This document shows, piece by piece, positions 37,189 through 45,759 of a stretch of 45,759 bases of DNA (its first letter is position 1; each line of letters opens with the position of its first letter). This stretch comes from Guillardia theta CCMP2712 (lineage: Eukaryota; Cryptophyceae; Pyrenomonadales; Geminigeraceae). The notes below the pieces were generated by a model. That model searched no databases. It was not told where the DNA came from and saw only the letters and a program-made list of their open reading frames with translations. Location of the stretch: assembly GCF_000315625.1 (NCBI RefSeq), contig NW_005434657.1, forward strand, positions 286,045-331,803, read 5' to 3'. Position numbers and translations under genes: made by a program.

Positions 37189-38082
37189 CTTCCCCACCCC
37201 CCTTTTCCTGCTGTTTTCCACTTACCTTGGATGGGAACGCTGCGTTTCTGCTCTCCTACTTCGTTATACTGGAAGATCCGTTCCCTCCTCTCGCTTTGCT
37301 CCTTCACGCTACCCACGTTCTCAACCTCCTCCCATAGCTCCTCCTCCCTCCAGCGATTCTCCTCCTCTCTCCATCCCTTCTCCTCCTCCCTCCATCCCTT
37401 CTCCTCCTCTATCTTGTAGCTCGTCTCTGGACGGAAGGAGGAGGAGGCATTCTGGTAGTTGCTAGCGGGAGGCTCGCGCGGGGTGATGATCGGAGGGTCA
37501 GGAGGAGTCGAGACGTGGCGATGGTGGAGCTCTTGAGGATGCGATTGGATGATTGGGGACAACTGAAGGAGAAATGAGAGTGGAAGAGAGGAGGAGAGGA
37601 GATGCAGAGGTGGAGAGAAGCGGAGAGCAGAGAGGAGAAGAGGAGCAGCGCAGCAAGAAGAGAAGGGAGGGAGGGGAGGCGACCATTGGAAGGAGGGTGA
37701 AGGACGCGAGGTCAAAGCAAGAAACAGGAAGGGTAGAGCAAGAGGAATAGAGAAGCAAGGGGAGCAAGGGAGAAGGATCAGGAGCGGGAGCAGGGGGAGC
37801 AGGGGGAACAGGATCAGGAGCAGGGGCATTCTGTACCTCGCCAGCCTCTTTCGGTTCAACATGCGGCCGGATCATCTCCAGCAGCTGCAGCCAAGAGGGT
37901 GAGAGGGAGCAGGAGAGGAGGAGAAGGCTTTCACTTCCGCCTTCTGAGCTTGGAAGTCCTTCTTGCGCTGAAACAAGCTCTCGATCTTCTTCTTGGACGG
38001 GCCCTCAAGAGTCTCGAGTGCCTGAGAAGACCAGTGAGGGAGGGAAGAGGAAAATTGAGGAGGGGAGCAAGAGAGCAGGAGG

Positions 38083-38123
<41 letters not shown>

Positions 38124-38400
38124 GCTGGGAGGAGGGGCATGCTGGTGTTGGAAGAAATGAGACAGAAAGAAGTACGTGCAGCAGAGGAGCAGAGTAGGAG
38201 AAAGAGAAGAGAGGAAGAGCGAGGAGCGAGGAGGGGGAGTGAGTAGGAAGGGGACAATCAGGAGGAGGGAGGGAGGAGGCAAGGGAACCAGCTCGAGCTC
38301 TTTCAGTCTTCTCGAAGGATCATGAGGGACCGATGCTGTACGCTTGCTCGTCGTGAGGACAGCTCCTTGGTAGGGTAGCGAACTTCTCGTCGTCATCATG

Positions 38401-38440
<40 letters not shown>

Positions 38441-41400
38441 CGAAGCCGTTGACAGCTCTGGTCACGTCATTCGCTCCCCTTCTTGGATGCTGCGGCAATG
38501 TCATGAGGCTGACAACAGTCTCTCGATCCCCCACCTGCTCCTCCGCCTTCACTTTTCCTCCTCCGTTCGCAAGGGGCAGGTTGTCTTGCACATCGTCAGT
38601 CACGCAGCGAGCCTCCTTGCTCGCTCCCTCGCTCACCTGGTTTGAGCTGCCCGCTGCATCCCTCTCCCTCCCCCTCCCGCGCGTCAGCAGCTTGCTTCAT
38701 GGTCGGGAAGCTCCTCCTTACGAAAGAGGAGACTGAAGAACCTGAGACGGGTTGAGGAAGGGGAGGAAGGGGAAGGAGAGGGAGAAAGAAAGGGAGAAGG
38801 GGAGAGGAGGCATATGAGAGGAGGAGAGAAGGAGCGAGCACAGAGATGAGGCATACTTGATGAAACAATCTTCGATGTTAACGTTGACGTGCAAACAAAG
38901 TGAGCCAGAGCAGAATGAAACAAAGTTAGAGAAAGACAGGAAGTAGGAGAAGAACGCATAGGAGGAGAACAGCGAGCACGGGACAAAGAACACACGAAAA
39001 TGACGGAAGGGCTCAACAGAAATACAGTGATGAAGAATAATTGGAAAGACGAGAAGAGGATATCACAAAGGAAAGTTTTACCTTGTTGTTGACAGGTTCC
39101 ACGTTCTCACTCTCCTGCGACTTGCCCGAACTCACTTCCTCTGCTGATGTCGCCTGGCACATCTTGACTCAGACTGAGAGAAAAAGCGCCAACATCTACT
39201 CGCCTCCTTCTTGGCCTTAGCCCTCAGCCTGTATGACTCGCGCATCTGCAACTTCTGTCAGAAATGATGAGGGCATGTTGAGAAAGTGAAAAGGGGAGAG
39301 GAGAGGAGAGAGGAGAGGAGAGAGGAGAGGAGAGAAGAAAGGAGAGAGAGGAGGAGGGAAGAGGAGGAGGAGGAGGAGGAAGGTGGACATGAGAGGAGGA
39401 GGAGGAGGAGGAGAGGGAAGAAGGAGGGAAAGAAAGATATGTTACAATCTTGCGCTGATCCTCGTCGGAGATGCCAATCTTGCTCAGTCTGAACAGCAAA
39501 GACCCTGCGGTCAATCAGCGACGAGCACAAGGACAAGAACAGGAACAAGAAGAAGAACGAGAACGATGAGAAGCAAAACACAACACAGCAGAACGAAAGG
39601 AAGCTGAACAGACTGTCAGGACGCCAGCAAACATTGAAAGGGCTACAGGTACAACGTCAAGATTCCAACTCGAACAACAATGGGAAAAGACTTTCTCACT
39701 CTCGTCTGGTCCCGGTTTAAACATCATGAGATCTTGCACCTTCTTTACCCCAAATTCAATCTTGACCTTCAGCGCAATGTGCTCCAACTTTGCCTGTTTG
39801 CAGGCATGTCATGTTTGCAGGCATGTCGTGTCGGATCACGATCGTCATCTTGAACACGTGCCATCGTGAATTATTCATCATTGTCATCGCCAAAATCAAC
39901 AACAAGGACAAGGACAACGACCTTCTTCAAAAATGCCAGGAGCTGATTCCACTGATCGATCTCTGATTCTACGTTGATGTCATCGAGCTTTTCCTCAGCC
40001 TTCACGTCGTCTCTTTCATTCTTCTCCCGTTCCTCTTCGCCCGTTGGCTTTCCTGGCTCCTCCAAGGACGAGCGATTCTGACGAGACGAGCTTCTGACGG
40101 GATTCGAAGATGCGTGACAGTCGGGCTTCGCAGCATTCCATGAGAAGTCGTATCTGCATGCCAACTTCATCGTCACTATCCTCCTCCTCTTCCTCCCCTC
40201 CCTTCTCTTCCTCCTCGTCCCCTTCATCGTCCTCATCCTGTCACCTTGTGTTCGATGCCAGATCGTCTCGATGAAGTTGGCTTCGGGAGGAGGAGAATGC
40301 ATCAGCAGCACAACCTCGCCATCCGTCTCCTCATCACCTGATAACAGCTTGCAGGATCCTCTGCATCTCCGGGTCGACGTTGCCCTGAAGAGCTCAAGGG
40401 TCAGTCCGAGCAGATCACACACGAAGATCTTGATGTCTGCCAGGAATGGCCATCCACTTGGATCAGGGACTTTCATCACCGATTCCTCTCGTCATGTGCA
40501 TCACGGACGAAGAGGACGAAGACACAAGACAATCATGTGGACATAATCATCGTCATCGTCATCATCGTCGTTGTCATTGCCATCATCATCGTCATCGTTA
40601 TCATGCTCCTCATGGTCATCAGCCATACAGTCATATTCCTATGAATGAACACCAACACCATCCATTCTCATCTCACCTTTCTGACCAAAAAGTCCACGAG
40701 TTCCCAGGCAGCAGCGTTGTTCACACCTGAACGAGGATCAATCATGACAACCTGACAGCTTACTTTCTACCAGGGTATTCATTCGCAAGGTACAAAGCAT
40801 CTGAGAGGAATCTGTTCCCCTATACACGAAATAAGATGAAAGAGCAGAACAAACGAAATATCGAGGAACCTGCGCAACCTGCATCCATGAACAAAAGGTC
40901 AGCATGATCAATCGACAAGCTCTTTCAGATGCAGCAAGACGAATGCACCTGAATCGGCGAGGAGTGCAGGACAGCAAGACGCATACCCATGTTGACAAGA
41001 GCTTGAAGCTTAAGGGGAAAACTCATGTAAGTATTGCTTTTCAACTGCTACAACCACCTTCACCTGCTTTCCACGATCTTGAAACTCTACGGAATCGTCA
41101 AGAGTGCAGAACGAGCTGCTGCTGCGGGGTGGAGGCGTCGGTCCGTTCCTCCGGTCCGACTGTGACTTGTGTCCATAGGAAGAGTCAGGGCTGAGAGCGC
41201 ATCCGTCAAGTACGATCATTGCGAGGGTGCAAAAAGAGAGCCGAGGCTAAAGGGAGACCTCTTCGAGAGACTGGACGTGTACGCCTGGACATTCAACGAG
41301 CTCGGAACATCTCGTTTGTTTGCCTCCACTGCGACTTCCATAACCTGGTCTCTCTTGTCAAACTTGTAGATCGTGGGAGCAAGAAGAGGATCTGAGAGAG

Positions 41401-42241
41401 TAGCGGGTGGGGGCTGGCTGACCCTGTTGAGCTCTTCGGAGTTGCCCTCAAGATAACCGGAGGCGAGAAGAAGCCTGGCGGCTTCAAACAAGATGCTGAA
41501 AGAACAGCAGCTGTTTAGGACCCTCGCGCTTCATCACTCGGTCAAACACAAACCTGTCCGGGATATCCGACGACGACCTCGCTCTCGCCCAGGCTTTCAT
41601 GAGGTATCTATCCCAGCAAGCGTTCAGAGAACTGATGGAGAAGGAGAACTTTGTGCGCACAGACACGTCAGTACCTCTTGGCTGGGATGTGGTTCCCTTC
41701 AACCATCATCTTCTTGGCCAACTCAAGCTCCGCCTACTTCATGTCAACCTCACCACATGAGTACGAATCAGGACCTTGATTGTCTGCTCCTCCTCATTCT
41801 TCATCGAGAACATGCTGGAATGATCGCGCGAGGCTGGGCACGCATACCCTCAAGATCTGTAGCTTCATACAGGTCCGCAACTGACCTTTGGTAGCACTGA
41901 AGTCATTCGAAGATCCTCTCAGGAGGAGCTCGAGCCTCTCAACGTCCCTGAGCAAGTGGTAGCCGCGTCAAGTTGCATCGGAGGAGGTTAGTCACGTTGA
42001 CATCACCTCCGTATCAGCTGCAGCTCAGCGATGCCACAATCTTGCACATCAAACTCAACGCGCTGCAGCAGAGGGGTGTCAATGGATCAAGTTTTATACA
42101 GTCGCCCAGACCTCGGGGACTTCCGAACTGAATGTGATGATGGGCTCTACTATATCTGAGCGAGAATCAGAATCAGTCGATCCTTCCTCAACAGCAGCAC
42201 TTACCTTCATGCTCGGAGCCTGAGAAATAGTATGACGGCAT
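36307..42241 (-). CDS. long unknown coiled-coil protein, about 20 exons
   Basis: Start exon 42241-42205 (MPSYYFSGSEHE, donor GTAAGT) joins DIVEPIITFSSEVPE, RVEFDVQDCGIAELQLIRR and DVERLELLLRGSSNDF in consistent phase. Further minus-strand exons read AELELAKKMMVEGNHIPAKR, SSLNACWDRYLMKAWARAR joined to ILFEAARLLLASGYLEGNSE, SPDSSYGHKSQSDRR, LQALVNMG, FLSDALYLANEYPGVNNAAA with WELVDFLVRK, DIKIF joined over a 38-nt intron to GNVDPEMQRILQAVI, IDQWNQLLAFLKK, LEHIALKVKIEFGVKKVQDL, FRLSKIGISDEDQRKI, QMRESYRLRAKAKKEA, ALETLEGPSKKKIESLFQRK, WREEENRWREEELWEEVENV and DRLKQLEMQLGDMM. LQALVNMG plus the following exon loosely resembles a UBA fold. In-frame hexamer repeats encode an Ala-Pro run near 38400. 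I do not recognise the family. At least two junctions and the last exon are tentative, and it could be two genes. Confidence 0.6.
36421..36446. repeat. (GGAGCA)n hexamer
   Basis: Short array of the dispersed hexamer, in an intron near the 3' end of the coiled-coil gene. Confidence 0.9.
37003..37184. repeat. (CGTCCT)n then long (CT)n dinucleotide repeat
   Basis: GTCCTC units at 37003-37060, then an almost pure CT run of about 86 bases at 37098-37184, in an intron of the coiled-coil gene. Confidence 0.95.
38084..38122. repeat. (AGC)n trinucleotide repeat
   Basis: About 13 AGC units in an intron of the coiled-coil gene. Confidence 0.95.
38400..38440. repeat. (GGAGCA)n hexamer in coding sequence
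   Basis: In frame on minus it encodes alternating Ala-Pro (AAPAPAPAPAP). This is the only copy of the dispersed hexamer that appears exonic. Confidence 0.8.
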
Positions 42242-42611
42242 CGGCTCTACTTAGTCGTCAGAATCTGGGGTTGAGATGCATCCGATCGATTGAGGACCGT
42301 CTGATGGTTGAAGCACTGCTCCTAATCTCATTGTATGCACTTCAACACAGCTCGCTCATGTTTGCTTCTTCTCGCTACTCCAACTCTTGATTTCTCCTTC
42401 TCCATCTCGCTCTCAGCTTACTTTCGTCTCGCTCTATCCAAGTTCCCTCCCAGATACTACCTCCTCCTGCTCAGCGGCTACTCCAGCTTCACAGATCATC
42501 AAGACTATCCATCATCTCACTAACCTCTGCTCGCCCTCCTCACTGCCTCTCTCCCCGTATGACCTTCCCTGCTTCCTCTGCATGATTTTACGTGGGCATT
42601 GATTGAATCAA

Positions 42612-42985
42612 ACATCCCGTACCCTATCACCCCACCCCTCCTCTCCATGACCCTCATCAAATATCCCCCCACCCCCTCAAGATCCAGGCAGACAACCCTC
42701 ATCTTCTCAAAGTACTTTGACCCCACCCCATGTTGGATCTCGTCACCATGGAAACCCACCCCATGGTCGCTCCGTAGGGTGATGAAGGGATCACTGATCA
42801 CCCCTACCCTACTGCAAGAAGATCCGTTACCCACCCCCATCACTTCCCGACCACTCCATTTGAGCCTAAAGACCACCCTACCTGTTTTTTAACACTATGA
42901 TGTACCCGTCCATATACATCAGGAGACTACCCACCCTTGTTGAAAATGTACCCCCACCCCATGCCATGACGTCCCCTACCCAGTT
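42612..42985 (-). promoter_or_regulatory. G-block cluster E, upstream of the coiled-coil gene
   Basis: On plus it is a series of C blocks (CACCCCACCCCTCC, ATCCCCCCACCCCC, GACCCCACCCC, CACCCCTACCC, GTACCCCCACCCC). On the minus strand, sense for the gene starting at 42241, it is G-rich. Nearest edge about 370 bp upstream. The stretch 42242-42611 shows no recognised exon. Confidence 0.45.
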
Positions 42986-43162
42986 GTTGTTTCCACAAGG
43001 GACTAGAAAGGTACTGCCTTGCAGTTTTCAAGTGAAATTAACTAAAAAGCTAAGTAGGAATTTTCATAGGCGGCATTTTAAAAAAATAAGGAGTCCTAAG
43101 TAATTAAGTAATTAATTACTCATTTTTCCTAATTGATTTTCCTAATTCGGTGTGGTTCAGTG

Positions 43163-43180
43163 CGTTACATTCCTGTAACG
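43163..43180. repeat. CGTTAC-N6-GTAACG hairpin
   Basis: Perfect 6-bp inverted repeat nine bases before the piggyBac-derived start codon. AT-rich sequence with several TTAA tetramers precedes it (43030-43125). Confidence 0.5.
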
Positions 43181-43188
43181 GACCTGCC

Positions 43189-45484
43189 ATGGAGCCGCAA
43201 GCCCCGACCAATGCACCTTCCCTCGCCGCCCGAGCGCATGCAGAGGCGATCGAGGTGGGTCAGGAGGTGGAGCTGAGCAACAAGGTGTACTGCCGGCACA
43301 AGCAGGTCAGGCATGTTCTTATGCGGACTCATGGAGCAGAGTGGAACAAGTTGAAGTTGAAAGGTCGGGTGACAGCAAAAGGAAGCGGGGATAAGTGGAT
43401 GGTGGAGGTAGAGGTGCAAGATGAAAAGATCGTCCTCGGGGTGAAAGAAAACCTGATTTCGAATCTTGATGAGATGCAGACAGATAGCATGCTGCAAGAT
43501 CCTCCTCTGAAGGATTATTCTCAAGATGACCTAACGAATGCAAGGGAGGACTGGGATTCGGAGGAGTCGGAGAAAGAGGAGGCGGGTCTTGATCCTGACA
43601 GGGGCTCTCTAGTTGCATATCTAGATGGGGAAACGGTGACATGGGAGAAATGCGACCCAGGGGGAATTGCAGAGAAACTAAGTGAGAGGGCGGATCGACC
43701 GTCACGTTTGAAGTGGTCGCCTTCCCTTGAAGACCGGAAGCATCGGAATGAAGAAGAGTGCTGGAAATTCCTGTTCCCTTGGGATTTCTTCTTTGACACC
43801 AACAGCTCTGAAGGATGCTGCCTGGTCTGGACGAATCAGACTCTGCCAGAGGGCGAGAAACCGTTCACTGTCCATGAGTGGCTTCAATACATCGCAGTGA
43901 TATACGCGAAGGATCTCTGCTCCAAAAGGGAGGCCAGGGAAGTCTGGGAGACAGGATCGGAGGGGATCTTGCCTCCTCTGAATCTCTCAAGACGGTTCAA
44001 CGTGAACTTGGCGAGATTCGTCATATGGAAGAAGAATCTGAAGCTGTGGCCACCATCGGCGGAGAAATCAGAGAACAAGTTCGATATGATCCGTCCTCTC
44101 ATCTGTGCGTTCAATCAGAACAGAGCTTTGAGAGTTGATGTGGGATCGGAGATGATTGCCGACCAATGCAGCGGGAGATGGATCCCCACCTTCGAGGTGG
44201 TGAACTTGCTTGTGTCCTGACTTGTCCTTCTTGACCGTTCAACAGGGTTTGTCCGAGGGGATGAAAAACCTTGTAGCAACCATTCAGAGCACTCGAGATG
44301 CAGGTTCAGACTTCAGGTCCTTATTCGAATGCTCGTTCGGGCTTGTGATGGCCTTGGACCTCCATGATGATCACTCAGCCCAGTCGGAGTCCACTACGAG
44401 GTACCCCAAACATACTTGTGCCATTCTTAGACTAGGACAAAACTACCTCGGCAAGCATCGAACAATCTATGCGAACTCTCAATTCTCGTCCCTGGCAACT
44501 GCCAAGGCTCTGCTGGAGAACGGAACTCACTTCATGGGTGAGCTCGGTCAGTTTTCCAAGGGGGTTCCAACGGCATTGTTGAAGCGCGATGTGCGGCACG
44601 ATGGCTCTACAAAAGGGGCTGCCGAAACCGGTAGAGTGAGTTTGAAAGTCAACGATGAGGACAGAAGAGTGTTTGTACATTCTTGGAGCGAAAGCAGCAC
44701 GTCATGCGCTCACAGGAGGGTTTTTGTTTCCACGCTCGATGATTGCCTCGCACTGGACTTTCACACAAAGAGCAGGTGGAGAATCGATCCTGCCACGGGC
44801 AACAAAGAAAGAGTCAAGCGGACTGTCTCTGCTGTTCAATCGGTGAAGTCCTACTTGTCAGCTTGTGCGGTTGTAGAGGTGCACAAACACCTGATGGAGG
44901 AGATTGAGAGGATGGCACATTGCAGGGACGCTGGGGAGTGGTGGTTGAGAATGTTCTGTCACGTTCTTCTACTTGTCGAAGTTGACGCCTTCAAGATTTA
45001 CTCTGCAGAACGCGATGCTGCTAATTCAGGATCACACTCGAAATTCTTGGACAAGCTTTGTGCCCAGCTCCTTGCAAACTCTCGAGACGGCTCCACATCA
45101 GCCGAAGCCCCGCAGCATCCCAAGCGGGAGAAGAAGCGAGCGAGGGTATGTACAAGGGAGGCGGAGAACGGCGCTGGAAAACAGGACGACCAGCATGTCT
45201 TGATCACCATCCTCGACTTCATGAAACAGAATCACAACTACAACCCGAGCGCCAGCGATCTCAAGTGGGGGAAGCGCGTTCGATGTAGGATGTGCAAGGG
45301 CACGCAAGGATGGGGCAGCATAGCAAACTTCTGCTGCCAGCTCTGCAGTAGCAAGGATCCGAACAAGAAGCCGTTCGGGATCTGCGGCCCAGGAACAGGA
45401 AGGGACTGTTACATGAAGCACCTCTCCAATGTCAGCCAGCACTGCAGAATTGAAGGGTCGGATATTAGTATGATACCAAGATGA
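43189..45484 (+). CDS. piggyBac-derived protein with C-terminal Cys-rich finger
   Basis: Two exons, 43189-44196 and 44246-45484 (49-nt intron; TFE|GLSEG in frame), give about 748 residues with no internal stop. The N-terminus carries a small beta domain (WNKLKLKGRVTAKGSGDKWM) seen in protist piggyBac-like proteins. FPWDFFFDTNS, SEMIADQCSGRW, RTIYANSQFSS, FMGELGQFSKGVP, FVHSWSES and a C-terminal helical region with WWLRMFCHVLLLVEVDAFKIYS follow the piggyBac transposase order. The usual DN of the second catalytic motif reads AN (YANSQFSS), and the VD of the third region reads VVEVHKHLM, so the DDD triad looks lost. The C-terminal finger (CRMCKGTQGWGSIANFCCQL, then CGPGTGRDCYMKH) is kept. Candidate host-domesticated gene or a defective transposon. 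Start chosen at the first ATG with a normal context. Confidence 0.75.
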
Positions 45485-45580
45485 GTTTCAGCGTCATGTT
45501 TGTAAGTTTACACGTCTTGGAAAATGAAGTCCGGGCTGCAGTGTGTGTGTGCATTACGAACTCAGTCAATTCTCAGACAG

Positions 45581-45630
45581 CGGCCGGGCCCGGGGCCCGG
45601 GGAGTTTCTACGCCGGGCCGGGCCGGCCAG
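45581..45630. repeat. GC-only palindromic block
   Basis: CGGCCGGGCCCGGGGCCCGG and GCCGGGCCGGGCCGGCC, about 100 bp after the piggyBac-derived stop. Similar in style to 3690-3910. TTAA tetramers lie just beyond (45651-45660). Nothing else recognised to the window end. Confidence 0.6.
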
Positions 45631-45759
45631 TTGGCAATCTTTACTCAAAGTTAAGTTAAAGCAATAGTCCGTGAGTTCAGTCGCCCTATTATTACCCCAG
45701 TACTTGTGTGATGAGTAAAATTTGTACGAGATCAGTGTGGTAGTGAGTACTGATGAATG

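Noticed and set aside
41493-41894. plus-strand frame giving a plausible helical peptide (ALAQAFMRYLSQQAFRELME)
   Set aside because: The minus strand has a strong pyrimidine-rich acceptor and two in-phase exon joins across the same bases, so the plus frame is judged a shadow.

Overview
The window is nuclear DNA from a unicellular alga. Its genes are split by short GT-AG introns (about 40-300 nt), it carries no tRNA or rRNA, and its intergenic and intronic DNA is very rich in strand-asymmetric simple repeats. A cryptophyte such as Guillardia theta fits best. The first gene has an SAFNAP motif like the Phe-containing signal/transit-peptide junction of complex red-lineage plastids, and the gene content (SFI1-like giant protein, calmodulin, piggyBac-like gene, SAC phosphatase, IFRD) is eukaryotic. 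The species is an inference; the exon models below are direct readings of splice sites and frames.

Layout: (1) 617-3371 minus, Xaa-Pro aminopeptidase, its 3' part running off the left edge. (2) 4446-5567 plus, a secreted Ser-rich protein. (3) 6019-7777 minus, an RMND1/DUF155 protein with a C-terminal membrane anchor. (4) 8620-12530 plus, a 1,191-residue membrane protein in which a WD40 propeller is interrupted by C2-like domains and by a voltage-sensor-like four-helix module. (5) 12822-23371 minus, a 10.5-kb SFI1-like Trp/Arg-repeat gene whose introns hold large minisatellites. (6) 24990-25722 plus, calmodulin, divergent from the SFI1-like gene. (7) 25870-26574 minus, an unknown protein with a CxHG...CxxC motif. 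(8) 27317-31220 plus, a SAC-domain phosphoinositide phosphatase with about 14 exons. (9) 31770-32054 minus, a small uncertain gene, then a 100-N assembly gap at 32525-32624. (10) 33801-35744 plus, an IFRD-family protein. (11) about 36307-42241 minus, a long unknown coiled-coil gene of some 20 small exons. (12) 43189-45484 plus, a piggyBac-derived gene with a C-terminal Cys-rich finger and apparently degraded catalytic residues.

Two things stand out. First, the WD40/C2/voltage-sensor fusion (gene 4) has a domain order I cannot match to a known family; an even number of membrane helices lies between propeller blades 6 and 7, so the propeller could close on one side of the membrane. Second, dense arrays of short G blocks (AGGGGTGGT, AGGGGTAC and similar) lie a few hundred bases upstream of six genes, always G-rich on the sense strand of the gene they precede. 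In the calmodulin/SFI1-like divergent spacer the G-rich strand switches near 23950. They look like an orientation-dependent promoter or leader element.

Functional links are modest. Calmodulin sits back to back with an SFI1-like gene, a family whose repeats bind centrin, a calmodulin relative. The SAC phosphatase and the C2/voltage-sensor protein both suggest phosphoinositide or Ca2+ signalling at membranes, but no operon-like organisation is implied.
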